Part shown: piece by piece, positions 1-8,187 of the stretch | How the letters are laid out: every line of letters begins with the position of its first letter | How positions within the stretch are numbered: the first letter of the stretch is position 1 | Assembly (NCBI GenBank): GCA_015229045.1 | Contig: JADGCJ010000063.1 | Coordinates: 1 to 17,963 of the forward strand | Reading direction: 5' to 3' | From: Magnetococcales bacterium | GTDB taxonomy: Bacteria; Pseudomonadota; Magnetococcia; Magnetococcales; DC0425bin3 | DNA length: 17,963 bases | Position numbers and translations under genes: made by a program | The notes under the pieces: generated by a model | What the model was told of the DNA's origin: nothing | Seen by the model: only the letters and a program-made list of their open reading frames with translations | The model's database searches: none

Positions 1-813
1 GAACTCGATGGTTCCGGCAACCTGGTCACCCGCTTCGTCTACGGTTCCAAAGCCAACGTCCCCGATTACATGGTCAAAGCCGGCCAGACCTACCGCATTC
101 TCTCCGACCATCTCGGAAGTGTGCGGCTGGTCGTCAATATCAGCGATGGCTCCATTGTCCAGCAGATGGATTATGACGAATATGGCCGCGTCACCCAGGA
201 TACCAACCCCGGCTTCCAGCCATTTGGCTTTGCAGGTGGTCTTTATGATCACGACACGGGCCTTGTCAGATTTGGGGCACGGGATTATGATCCCTTCACC
301 GGGCGCTGGACAGCCAAAGATCCCATCCGGTTCAATGGCGGAGATACAAATCTGTATGGGTATGTGCTGGGGGATCCGGTTAATCGAGTTGATCCAATTG
401 GGCTGGAAACTACCCTTCTGACGGTCAGGATTTGGGGAGTTCCGGTTCATTCGGCTCTTCATATCAATCAAGGGGGGGAACAAATTCTCTATGACCCTGC
501 TGGAAGCTATTTACCAAAAAGTAAAATTCCTCGTGGTTCTGGCGATATTTTTTCGGATGCTGATGCCAGTATAGTAGATTATATTGAGTATCATAGAACA
601 ATTGGGGAAACTGTTACGTCAGTTAAATTACCTACATCTGGTAAGCAGGAAGGTGAGATCATTGGTCGAATTTGGAGTGCAGAACCTGCAATTAATTTAC
701 AGTGTAGTTCATTTGTTTCTGGGTCTCTTGGCGGGGTGTGTGGAATCAGTGGTTCCGTTTTTCCTGGTATTTTAGAGGGTCAGGCAAAGAAAAACAAGTG
801 TTCAAGCAGATAA
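1..813 (+). CDS. Rhs-repeat protein, C-terminal part, with permuted papain-like (NlpC/P60-type) toxin tip; 5' truncated by window
   Basis: The reading frame is open from base 1, so the first 270 visible residues are the 3' end of a longer rhs gene. Residues 1-135 are the end of the RHS-associated core: YD repeats such as MDYDEYGRV, then [21 protein letters not shown] and the terminal [19 protein letters not shown] signature. Everything after about residue 136 is the variable tip. It carries VPVHSALHI (H150, H154), ILYDPAGSY (D165) and, about 80 residues later, [10 protein letters not shown] (C235). His before Cys is the order of circularly permuted NlpC/P60 papain-fold enzymes, which cleave amides, peptidoglycan or lipid esters. 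In polymorphic toxin systems this tip is the delivered toxin. Base composition drops from GC-rich in the core to AT-rich in the tip, as expected for an exchanged cassette. The family assignment of the tip rests on motif order only. Confidence 0.85.
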   Translation, partial: ELDGSGNLVTRFVYGSKANVPDYMVKAGQTYRILSDHLGSVRLVVNISDGSIVQQMDYDEYGRVTQDTNPGFQPFGFAGGLYDHDTGLVRFGARDYDPFTGRWTAKDPIRFNGGDTNLYGYVLGDPVNRVDPIGLETTLLTVRIWGVPVHSALHINQGGEQILYDPAGSYLPKSKIPRGSGDIFSDADASIVDYIEYHRTIGETVTSVKLPTSGKQEGEIIGRIWSAEPAINLQCSSFVSGSLGGVCGISGSVFPGILEGQAKKNKCSSR

Positions 814-832
814 ATTTTATTGGACGTTTTCT

Positions 833-943
833 ATGCGTAAGATCAGTCGTTTTAATAATTTTGTGCATCCTATAAGATTATTATTTATTCTATTTCCTTT
901 TATGTTTCCACTTATTTTTTATTTTATATCTATTTTTTTTTAA
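833..943 (+). CDS. Possible 36-residue hydrophobic peptide downstream of the Rhs tip
   Basis: An ATG-initiated frame of 36 codons starts 19 bases after the rhs stop. The peptide begins with a basic stretch (MRKISRFNN), followed by an almost uninterrupted hydrophobic run rich in Phe, Leu and Ile, compatible with one membrane helix. No convincing Shine-Dalgarno sequence is visible, and the surrounding DNA is extremely AT-rich, which makes Phe/Ile/Leu-rich frames easy to obtain by chance. If real, it could be part of the immunity function for the preceding toxin tip, or a remnant of an older immunity gene. I do not recognise a family. Confidence 0.25.
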   Translation: MRKISRFNNFVHPIRLLFILFPFMFPLIFYFISIFF

Positions 944-966
944 ATAACTACTTTAGAGGTTTATTG

Positions 967-1170
967 ATGCATAATGGCTATGAACTTTACATTCAACTTT
1001 ATTTTATTTTTCTTTCTTTGTTATTAATATTTGTAAAAAAATATGTTTTGTCAATGAAGTCGTGGAAATTGTTATTATTTGGAATGGTTGGCGGCCAACT
1101 TTTCTCAATGTTATCTCTTTTAATTTTTCATGTTTCTGTTTTTCCAGATAGATATTTAGCCCATCTTTAA
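967..1170 (+). CDS. Small two-helix membrane protein; candidate immunity protein for the Rhs tip
   Basis: This 67-residue frame starts at an ATG preceded by AGAGG with 7 bases of spacing; an in-frame TTG sits directly before it. The product has two hydrophobic segments (about residues 6-21 and 34-50) separated by a basic loop containing KKYVLSMKSWK, giving a probable two-pass inner-membrane hairpin. No known family is recognised. It is the first gene with a plausible ribosome-binding site after the rhs stop, in the same orientation and the same AT-rich patch as the toxin tip. That is where the cognate immunity gene normally lies. Small membrane immunity proteins fit a toxin acting in the periplasm or at the membrane. 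The immunity role is inferred from position only. Confidence 0.5.
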   Translation: MHNGYELYIQLYFIFLSLLLIFVKKYVLSMKSWKLLLFGMVGGQLFSMLSLLIFHVSVFPDRYLAHL

Positions 1171-1536
1171 CATGCTATTTTATTTTCTGTCTATAATCAA
1201 TCAGTTGCACGATGATTTTTTGGCGAGTGGCACTACAAACGTGTCATTCCTTGATTTGGTGGATTCAGGTGAACATTTTTCTCGCTCTCTTGGGGTTTGA
1301 GTTGATTCGTGCGTCTGATGGATAACCGATTGTTCTTGATATGTCTTTACAAATTTTTACACGCTACCTCGCTGTGAGATTCTGCGCAACCAAAGTGTGC
1401 GCATCGATCAGGATACAAACAAAATCGGCACTGGGCTGACACCGTTCCATAAACTCTTCCCTGTACTGCCATTTGGTGTTCAAATGCCGGTCGGGACACG
1501 ACATCAATCTAACCTGCTTCCAGAGGTGATCCAAGG
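1171..1536. other. Gene-poor stretch between the Rhs cassette and the IS remnant
   Basis: These 366 bases have no convincing gene apart from a small minus-strand frame (1364-1504). Composition changes from AT-rich next to the Rhs cassette back to mixed by about 1400. The plus-strand reading frame upstream of 1537 that joins the transposase frame has no coding character. The left end of the IS remnant must lie here: GGGACA at about 1493-1498 weakly resembles the inverted TGGGACAAAC near 2303-2312. The terminal repeats could not be defined with confidence, and no target-site duplication was found. Confidence 0.4.
1364..1504 (-). CDS. Small ORF or gene fragment, 46 codons, unrecognised
   Basis: A minus-strand ATG frame encodes a 46-residue product beginning MSCPDRHLNTKWQ and containing FVCILIDAHTLVAQ. 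The residue mix looks protein-like rather than random (buried FVCILID strand, charged REEFMERC helix), which is why it is listed. There is no strong Shine-Dalgarno sequence. It is too short for a transposase and may be a remnant of a second mobile element or a small accessory gene. No family is recognised. Confidence 0.2.
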   Translation of the reverse strand: MSCPDRHLNTKWQYREEFMERCQPSADFVCILIDAHTLVAQNLTAR

Positions 1537-2278
1537 ATGGACATCCCCGACAGCCCGAAATGTCCGACCTGCCAATCCACGGATGTGGTCGTTTGCAAGG
1601 TCTACCTCACGGTTCACAATGGTGGACGGATCTTGCACCAATGTTACGGATGTGGGGCGAGTTTTTCAGGGCTGGACTGCTGTCATCATGGAACGCGGCA
1701 GTCGATTCCTCGCGGACCAGAAGTGTGGAGCAAAAGATGCCGATCTGTTTACTGCTGTCATGGGCACGGTTTGCCAGTTCATCGACCAAACGCAGGATTT
1801 GACATACTTATCGGATGGAGAACGGCGATATGGTAACATATTGTTTTCCTTATGCGCCGAGGCATTGCAAACGGGGACAATAGGTCGTCCTCCCAAGGTT
1901 CTTCCAAAAGGGGTCAAGGTGCGAGTCAAAAACAAGGGCGATCAGAAACATAAGCGAGGTCCAAAGCGCCCAAAGTATCAAGCTCCCCAACGGGAGTATC
2001 CTGACACGGATCAGACACTGCCAGACTCAGAGATAAACGCCAACCGCCTTGAAGGTCAGAATGCTGCAATACGGAGACGAAACAGCGCTTTTCGGCGACG
2101 AACGAATACGTATGCCAAGTCTGAAGATGGCCTTCAGCGCACGTTGGATGTCCACTTGGTCATCCACAATTTTGTTCGGCCCCATTGGACGACCGGAGTG
2201 GTTCCGGCGGTCATGTTGGGCATCAGGAAGGCACCCCTGCGTCTTGAAGACATATTGACCATGAAAAGGGCTGCCTGA
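1537..2278 (+). pseudogene. IS1-like transposase, internally deleted and frameshifted
   Basis: The N-terminal zinc finger is read in frame 1 from the ATG at 1537 (CPTC near the start, then CYGCGASFS), preceded by AGAGGTG. The C-terminal half is read in another frame from about 1670, beginning QGWTAVIMERGSRF. It contains the catalytic-core pieces LSDGERRYGN (second Asp), the basic RVKNKGDQKHKRGPKRPK linker, EINANRLEGQNA (Glu) and RRRNSAFRRRTNTYAK, and ends with GLQRTLDVH...IHNFVRPHW. This is the IS1-type DDE architecture. The helix-turn-helix segment and the first catalytic Asp, which should lie between the zinc finger and QGWT, are missing. I estimate about 70-80 codons lost, with the junction at TTTTTCAGGGCTGG (about 1662-1675). 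The element cannot encode active transposase. Confidence 0.8.
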
Positions 2279-2344
2279 AGGCGCAGGACAGGCAGGAAGT
2301 GTTTGTCCCAAAGTCCATCTTGGAATGGTCAAAGCCCAGTGCCC

Positions 2345-3481
2345 TCAGCATCCCAGGCGGGCAATCTCCAGATAGGCCCGGGCGGCCTGGCGAATCTTGG
2401 ACACATGGCAGTATTCATCGACCTTGTGGGCCAGATCGGGTTCGCCGGGTCCCAGGATGAGGGTGGGAGGTGAACCCAGGGCTGGTGTCAGGATCGAGGC
2501 ATCGGTCACATAGGGAGCCGTCCCCATTCCGGGTCGTGTCCCGTGCAGAGTGGCCATGATGTCAAATACCCTGGCAACCCAGGGATGGTCGGGATCGGTC
2601 ATGATACCCGGCGTGCTGGTGACGATGCGCAGGGTGACATCCGAACCCAGATGATCCTGAATGGAGTTCAGCAGAAGGTCATGGTCCAGACCGGGTATCG
2701 AACGCAGATCCACACCCACAACCGCATGATCCGGCACAATGTTGATGCGCTGTCCCCCCACAATAGTCCCGACATTGAGGGTGGGTGATCCGAGCAGGGG
2801 ATGCGGGGGAATCGGAAAACGATACTGTTCCAGGGCCAGGATGGCCCGGGCCGCCTTGAGAATGGCATTGACACCCCGATCCGGCATGGAACCATGGGCT
2901 GCCACACCCCGGGTTTCCATCTCCAGCCAGAGGGCACCTTTGTGCCCCAGGCAGGGCATGTTGGCCGTCGGCTCGCCCACCACAATGGCCCCGACATGGT
3001 CCAGGTTTTCGTTGCCCAGGGTTGCAAAATCGGCCATCAGTCGCCGTGCCCCGGCGCAGCCGACCTCTTCGTCGGCAGTCAAGATCAGCAATAAATCGCC
3101 CGTGGTCCGGGTGCCGCCTTCCCGGGCCAGCTCCAGCGCCGCCCAGACCATGGCCGCCACGCCCCCTTTCATGTCGGTGCTGCCACGGCCATAAAGCCGG
3201 TCCCCCACCACCTCCCCGGCAAACGGATCCCGGCTCCAGGGGGTTTCCCCCGGCAACACCGTATCCAAATGCCCGGTGAAACAAAGAGTCGGTCTGACAG
3301 ATTGACCGGGGAGACGCGCCACCAATGTGGCGCGTTGTGGTCCAATCGTCTGCAAGGAGACCTGAAAACCGGCAGGGGCCAACAAGCCGGCAATGAATTC
3401 GGCACACGGCTGTTCATTGCCAGGCGGGTTGACCGTCCGGATGGCCACCAGCTCCCGGGTCAAGGCAACAGGATCAAGCAT
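2345..3481 (-). CDS. M20-family metallohydrolase (ArgE/DapE-like deacylase)
   Basis: This 378-residue protein is a di-zinc M20 peptidase/deacylase, hydrolysing an N-acyl amino acid or small peptide in the cytoplasm. The motifs are complete: GHLDTV (H71), GRGSTDMKGG (D103, bridging), TADEEVGC (E138 general base, E139), VGEPT (E170) and AHKVDEY (H352), plus the lid-domain AAHGS (H196). Length is typical. The NPPG motif followed by GHLDTV resembles acetylornithine deacetylase or succinyl-diaminopimelate desuccinylase relatives, but motifs alone cannot fix the substrate. I chose the ATG at 3481 because AGGAG lies 9 bases upstream and the family usually starts just before the ELVAIRTVNPPG segment. 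An upstream in-frame ATG at 3562 overlaps the stop of the caspase gene as ATGA and would add 27 residues. It probably forms a transcription unit with that gene. Confidence 0.88.
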   Translation of the reverse strand: MLDPVALTRELVAIRTVNPPGNEQPCAEFIAGLLAPAGFQVSLQTIGPQRATLVARLPGQSVRPTLCFTGHLDTVLPGETPWSRDPFAGEVVGDRLYGRGSTDMKGGVAAMVWAALELAREGGTRTTGDLLLILTADEEVGCAGARRLMADFATLGNENLDHVGAIVVGEPTANMPCLGHKGALWLEMETRGVAAHGSMPDRGVNAILKAARAILALEQYRFPIPPHPLLGSPTLNVGTIVGGQRINIVPDHAVVGVDLRSIPGLDHDLLLNSIQDHLGSDVTLRIVTSTPGIMTDPDHPWVARVFDIMATLHGTRPGMGTAPYVTDASILTPALGSPPTLILGPGEPDLAHKVDEYCHVSKIRQAARAYLEIARLGC

Positions 3482-3558
3482 GCATTGCTTCTCCTGGAAG
3501 CCTGTGGCGTTGACTGGCTCCGGGGTGTCCCAAATGGGGAGGGGTATGGCAGCAGGTT

Positions 3559-5313
3559 TCATTCCCCCGTGAACACACCATGGACTCCTGTTTGATAGAC
3601 CAGACTGCTGGTCAAGTGTTTTTCCAATGTGTTTGCGAGTTGAACCGTGTTTGTTTGACCGTCCAGGGCCTTGAGTTCGCGATGGAGATCTACCAGAGGT
3701 TTTTGGCTCGTGATGGCCACGAAATGATCTCCACCCAGGGGGGGTTGGACCTTGAGCGGCAGTTCGTAGGGCTTGTTGGTTTTTACGGTCAGTGGATCGT
3801 TGTAGGGACTTTCGGTATGGGGATAGAGAAAATTGATTGTTCCGTCCGAACCAAGGTTGATCAGGGTGAAATGGGCATATTTGAGGTTGGCTACGGAGAA
3901 GGTCAACAATTCACCCAAATGGTGCAATCTGTCATTTGGTTGCAGGGCGATGGCCAAGGGTTCGGTGTGGCGACTCAACTCCTTGATCCTTTCCACCAGT
4001 TTTATTTTGCCGAACACCTGGTTGAGTGTCACGGCATGGTCGGCGGCAGAACCGCCTTTCTTCAAGGAATGAAAAACATCTCCCAAAGGTGAATAGATGC
4101 GCCCACTGACCTGGTCAAGCATCCAGGCCCCCGGTTCCTCGCTCCTGACCACATGGATTCCCTTGAGCAACGTGGTATCAGGATTGAAGGTACTTGCGGG
4201 TGGGGATACCTTGCCTTCTGCCACGGATTCTGGGGATATTCTGACAAAGGCGCGTGTACCTTCCCCGGCTGGGTCGGCTTTCATAAACAATTTCAGCGTG
4301 GGTGGCATGATGGTGGCCAATGAGATCCGGTCGGCATTCGGCTTCACCGGGATCCTCTCTGCTTCTTGGGCCATTTTTTCCGAAGTTGTCGTTTCCCGGG
4401 CATTTTCCTCGGCGTTGAAAGAGAGCAGGACACCTGTTCGGGTACGAATCGTTGCCTGTGGATGTTGGAGGCCATCGGTGGCCATGCGCACACTTTCCCG
4501 GATGAATCTTTCCAGTTCTCCCTTGGTTACCTGCCCATCACGATCCAGATCCGCCTCGCCACGAAACGCCTTGGCAACGGCCCAACTCAATGCGCCGCGT
4601 TGTTGTTTGTCAATGGTGACTTCCGGCACTTCCTCCGTATCCGGAACCGCGCCAAAAAAAGTGACGTGGGCCAAGTCCGCTTCCGATACCGGTTTCAGGG
4701 TGGTGGTTGGCTTGGGAAGGGCATCATCCTGGATGCGCTGGAAGGGTGCGGCGCGTGTTTTCAGTTTTCTGAGGCTGTTTTTGCCGCGGGTCATGGTTCC
4801 GGAGTGGCAGGAGTCGGAGATCATGACCACTTGCAACGGTTTTGCTGCCTTCAGCATCACGGCGATTTCGTCGTCCAGGATACGTTCGTAGGTGGCTGGT
4901 CCCGAAGCGGCGAATCCGGACATCAACCAGAAAGAGTCCTTGCCGGTGGGTTCGGAACCGGGAATCCTTTCTGGCTGTTGTGCGCCGTGCCCGGCATAAT
5001 GGAGGAATAACGTATCTCCGGGTTTTGCCATGGTGATGATGCTTTTCCATGCTGCCATGATACGGTCACGGGTGGCATCCTTGTCCAACAATTTGATGAT
5101 TTTCCTGGCTTTGTATTGCTGGAGGGCGGCAGCTACATCGTTGGCGTCATTGACTGCCCCGTCGAGCTTGCCAAAATTTTCATACTCGTTGATACCGATC
5201 ACCAATGCGAAAGTATCGGCGTGCAGGAGAGATGAATCCAGGATGAATAGGAAAAACAGAGAGATCAGGCCTGCCCAATGTTTCGGGTGCGCATTCGAAG
5301 ATACAGGTACCAT
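3559..5313 (-). CDS. Exported caspase-fold (peptidase C14, metacaspase-like) protein with EF-hand loop and DUF4384-like C-terminus
   Basis: The 584-residue product starts with a signal peptide (hydrophobic core about 15-30, likely cut after LLHA before DTFA). The caspase domain begins at ALVIGINEY and carries both catalytic motifs: HYAGHG (H109) and SDSCHSG (C169). Between the large and small subunit regions lies DLDRDGQVTKGE (D255, D257, D259, G260, T263, E266), a textbook 12-residue EF-hand loop, so calcium binding is likely. About residues 455-545 resemble DUF4384 (FTLINLGSDGTINFLYP), a domain often found behind bacterial caspase domains. Metacaspases usually cut after Arg or Lys; the targets here are unknown. 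It acts outside the cytoplasm if the signal peptide is used. The gene is divergent from the CHAT lipoprotein gene and upstream of the M20 gene. No strong Shine-Dalgarno sequence precedes the ATG. Confidence 0.88.
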   Translation of the reverse strand: MVPVSSNAHPKHWAGLISLFFLFILDSSLLHADTFALVIGINEYENFGKLDGAVNDANDVAAALQQYKARKIIKLLDKDATRDRIMAAWKSIITMAKPGDTLFLHYAGHGAQQPERIPGSEPTGKDSFWLMSGFAASGPATYERILDDEIAVMLKAAKPLQVVMISDSCHSGTMTRGKNSLRKLKTRAAPFQRIQDDALPKPTTTLKPVSEADLAHVTFFGAVPDTEEVPEVTIDKQQRGALSWAVAKAFRGEADLDRDGQVTKGELERFIRESVRMATDGLQHPQATIRTRTGVLLSFNAEENARETTTSEKMAQEAERIPVKPNADRISLATIMPPTLKLFMKADPAGEGTRAFVRISPESVAEGKVSPPASTFNPDTTLLKGIHVVRSEEPGAWMLDQVSGRIYSPLGDVFHSLKKGGSAADHAVTLNQVFGKIKLVERIKELSRHTEPLAIALQPNDRLHHLGELLTFSVANLKYAHFTLINLGSDGTINFLYPHTESPYNDPLTVKTNKPYELPLKVQPPLGGDHFVAITSQKPLVDLHRELKALDGQTNTVQLANTLEKHLTSSLVYQTGVHGVFTGE

Positions 5314-5535
5314 GAGTCACCATTTCCCGGATTCTTGCGACGAAACCATGTCCCGCACTCTCGCATGGAAACGATAGCATCCTTTCAGGATTCATGGTAG
5401 ATGTCCAGTTAGATATGATAAATTTCAACTTTTTACGGTTCGTTTCTTGCGAGAATTATCTTTATGGAACAGAAACATCCATGAGAAATGCCCGGGTCGG
5501 CCACTTGTGGAGTCCTGCGCAAAAGTGGGGGAAAA
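5314..5535. promoter_or_regulatory. Divergent intergenic region between caspase and CHAT genes
   Basis: These 222 bases separate the starts of two oppositely transcribed genes and must hold both promoters. The middle (about 5400-5470) is AT-rich. A weak plus-strand candidate is TTTACG with a downstream TTATCT about 18 bases later (near 5434-5463). No clear promoter for the caspase gene was found. No operator-like palindrome stood out. Confidence 0.35.
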
Positions 5536-8118
5536 ATGCGCCATAATCAGACCAGACTGTCTATCAAGGCAACCGTTGTATTGATCGCTTTGCTCCTTGC
5601 CGGGTGCGCAACCTCCTCCAGACAATTTGATGATTGGTCCGAACGGTTCAATCGTCTGAATGAGCAGCAGGACTATGCCGGAGCCCTCCAGTTCATCCGG
5701 GAAGAGATTGCGCGTCCGGCGCGTCCGGAAGAGGCCGACTTTTACTCCAAACGTCCCGGGCTTTTGGCGAATCGTTACGCTGCCGGTATCAAGGCGCTTG
5801 GTCAATATGCCAGATTTTATTCCCTTGCATCCGATGCCGATGCCGAGGCGGAGCGCTATCTGCAAGGAGGACTGCAACAGGCGGAGTTGCAATATGCCAC
5901 CAACAAGAAAACCATGGAGCAGGTGTACAGAAAAACCAGGGGGCAATTGTATTCGCACATGGCGAACTATTACACCAGCACCCATCGTCCGGGAAAATCT
6001 GCCGAATATGAAAAAAAATCCTTCGCATTGGCCGAGGAGATCGACGATCAGTACGGCGTTATCATGGCGTTGAACAACCTGGCTGAAACGATGAAAGCCA
6101 TGGGAGATCTTTCCCAGCGGGATTTTTATCGGGATGCGGCCATTGCCAAGGGCAAAGCCTATTTCAACGCCAAGGATTTCATGCAGTTGTCTGGCATGGA
6201 ATGGATTCAAGCCGGGCAATTGCGGCAGTGGCTGGCTGTTGTCCAAAACAAGATGGATGATCTCTCCATCAGCAAGAAAAGCGCGGAGATCATCGCATTA
6301 TGGGACGAAGCCATCCAGCCGATTTTTCAGAAGAAAGTGTTTGAAAAGCACACCATTTACAAAAATGTTGCCGAGCGTTTGTCAACCAGCGGTGACCACC
6401 AGGGGGCCTGGCGTTTTTTCAGCGAAGGGCAGGCCCTCGCCAAACAGGGGACCTCCAGGTTTGGAGAACTGGATGACATATGTCTGGAAGCCCGTCTATA
6501 TATCAATGCCGGTCAATTCGAACGGATTGGCGATTTGCTGGACAAATGCCGTGCGTTGCTTCAAAGCCAGAAAATCAAAAAGAACGAGCTGCAATATTCA
6601 AACAAGTTTGGCGAAGGTTATGAAGGTCTGGGACGCCTGGAGGAGGCTGCCGCTGCGTACATGAACAGCATTCGGCTTGCCGAAAGCGAGCGCACCAGTT
6701 TCACCACCACGGACCGGACCACCTTTTTCCAGAGTCCGGTGGTCAAAGCCTATTGGGGGATGATCCGGGTGCGGGCCAAACAATTTTTGCAGCAACGGGA
6801 CGCCGCGCATTTTCGCGCCCTGCTGGAGGCCACCGAAAACATCCGTGCCCGGCAATTCACCGAGATGCATGGCGGGGCCTCGGCCCCGTCCCTTGATCTT
6901 GCAACGATTCAGGCCGGAGTGGGCCAGGATGAAGCCCTGCTCGGCTACACCGTCATGGACAACGCCCTGGTGCTGACGGCGCTCACCCGGAAGCAGTATG
7001 ACGCCTGGCTGATTCCCTTGGATTCCCAGGCCTTCAAGGAAGAGGTACGTGCCATCCTGCCGCTGCTGGCCGCCTCGGGTAGTGACATGGAACTCCTGAA
7101 TACCCGTTTGGCCAAGCTGAGTCGCCGGGTGCTGCATCCTGCCGGGGAACTCCTGGCCGGCAAGAAACACCTGATCGTCATGCCGGATGGATTGCTGAAC
7201 GCCGTGCCCTTCGACCTGCTCTCCCTGGCCGGGCAAGAGCGTCCCCTGATCCACGACCTGACCATTCGGGAGTTGCCCTCCCTGAAATACCTGTTGGCCA
7301 AACAGACCGCACCGACTACCCGGGGTGAGGCTTCCGGGTTCTTCGGGGTGGGCGACCCGGCGTTCAGTAAAAATCCCCGGGTGGCCGGAATGACCGTTGA
7401 AGAGATGCGCGGCATAACCCGAAGCAGTAACTTCCTGGGCTATTTCAGTCCATTGCCGGAAACCCAGCAGGAAGTGAAGACCATTGCCAATCTGTTCACC
7501 GCCGCCAAACCGGACTTGTTGTTGGGTACACAGGCCATGGAATCCCGGGTCAAGAGCATGGATCTGCGTGGTTATCGCTTTCTGCATTTTGCCACGCATG
7601 GCATCCTTGGCAATGAAGTGCCGGGCATCACCGATCCTGCTCTGGTCATGGCGGAAGAGCCTGCCGAAGATGGTTTTCTGACCACCGAAGAGACCCTGAA
7701 ACTCAAGCTGAATGCCGATATGACCGTCTTGTCGGCCTGCAACACCGGCAGCGGGGAGTATGTGACCGGCGAGGGGGTGTTGGGCATGAGCCGGGCTTTT
7801 CTGGTGGCCGGGAGCCGGTCGGTGGTGGTCTCCCTGTGGCCGGTGGCCTCCCGGGAAACGGTTGCGTTGATGACCCGTTTTTATGGCTACCTGTTGCAGA
7901 AGCAGCTTTTGCCTGCCGAGGCCTTGCGACGTGCAAAGCTTGACCTGTACGTTGGTGGTAACGTATCTGGGATGGAGCAGGAACAGCGGGGATTTGTCCG
8001 GGTTGAACCGGGGGAAAAACCGGCTGGACCAACCGCTTCGCTCTCGCCGACGCGCCACCCCTATTACTGGGCACCCTTCATCCTGATCGGGGCTGATTCC
8101 CCGGTTGGAGGTCCATGA
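5536..8118 (+). CDS. CHAT-domain (caspase-like) lipoprotein with helical-repeat N-terminal half
   Basis: The 860-residue product begins with a lipoprotein signal: a basic start, a hydrophobic run, then LLLAGC with lipidated C24 followed by Ala, not Asp, which favours outer-membrane sorting. Residues about 30-460 are helical and TPR-like (for example VIMALNNLAETMKAMGD, and EGYEGLGRLEEAAAAYMNS). From about 468 to the end is a full CHAT domain: GYTVMDNALVLTAL, LIVMPDGLLNAVPFDLL, HFATHG (catalytic H688), VLSACNTGSG (catalytic C735), GEGVLGMSRAFLVAGS and SLWPV, ending YYWAPFILIG. CHAT proteins are clan-CD proteases related to caspases and separase. I start at 5536 because GGGGG lies just upstream and it gives a canonical lipoprotein leader; an in-frame ATG at 5488 would put 16 extra residues before it. 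It is divergent from the caspase gene. Confidence 0.9.
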   Translation: MRHNQTRLSIKATVVLIALLLAGCATSSRQFDDWSERFNRLNEQQDYAGALQFIREEIARPARPEEADFYSKRPGLLANRYAAGIKALGQYARFYSLASDADAEAERYLQGGLQQAELQYATNKKTMEQVYRKTRGQLYSHMANYYTSTHRPGKSAEYEKKSFALAEEIDDQYGVIMALNNLAETMKAMGDLSQRDFYRDAAIAKGKAYFNAKDFMQLSGMEWIQAGQLRQWLAVVQNKMDDLSISKKSAEIIALWDEAIQPIFQKKVFEKHTIYKNVAERLSTSGDHQGAWRFFSEGQALAKQGTSRFGELDDICLEARLYINAGQFERIGDLLDKCRALLQSQKIKKNELQYSNKFGEGYEGLGRLEEAAAAYMNSIRLAESERTSFTTTDRTTFFQSPVVKAYWGMIRVRAKQFLQQRDAAHFRALLEATENIRARQFTEMHGGASAPSLDLATIQAGVGQDEALLGYTVMDNALVLTALTRKQYDAWLIPLDSQAFKEEVRAILPLLAASGSDMELLNTRLAKLSRRVLHPAGELLAGKKHLIVMPDGLLNAVPFDLLSLAGQERPLIHDLTIRELPSLKYLLAKQTAPTTRGEASGFFGVGDPAFSKNPRVAGMTVEEMRGITRSSNFLGYFSPLPETQQEVKTIANLFTAAKPDLLLGTQAMESRVKSMDLRGYRFLHFATHGILGNEVPGITDPALVMAEEPAEDGFLTTEETLKLKLNADMTVLSACNTGSGEYVTGEGVLGMSRAFLVAGSRSVVVSLWPVASRETVALMTRFYGYLLQKQLLPAEALRRAKLDLYVGGNVSGMEQEQRGFVRVEPGEKPAGPTASLSPTRHPYYWAPFILIGADSPVGGP

Positions 8119-8187
8119 TGGACACCTGGTCAAATGAACATGCTGATACCAAATTGCTATCAAAAAGTGCTAACCATGAATAACGTA

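Noticed and set aside
1397..1536. In-frame 5' extension of the transposase core frame
   Set aside because: The residues before the core do not resemble a transposase N-terminus. The true N-terminus (zinc finger) is in another frame starting at 1537.
2679..3407. 242-codon frame inside the M20 gene, same strand
   Set aside because: It is Gly/Arg/His-rich out-of-frame translation of a gene with a complete set of metal-ligand motifs.
5425..6246. 273-codon open frame on the minus strand
   Set aside because: It overlaps the lipoprotein leader and TPR-like part of the CHAT gene in antisense, and its composition is non-coding in character.
6598..8163. 521-codon open frame on the minus strand
   Set aside because: It is antisense to the CHAT gene, whose catalytic motifs are intact. 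The translation is Gly/Gln/His/Arg-rich with no domain, as expected of a mirror frame in GC-rich DNA.
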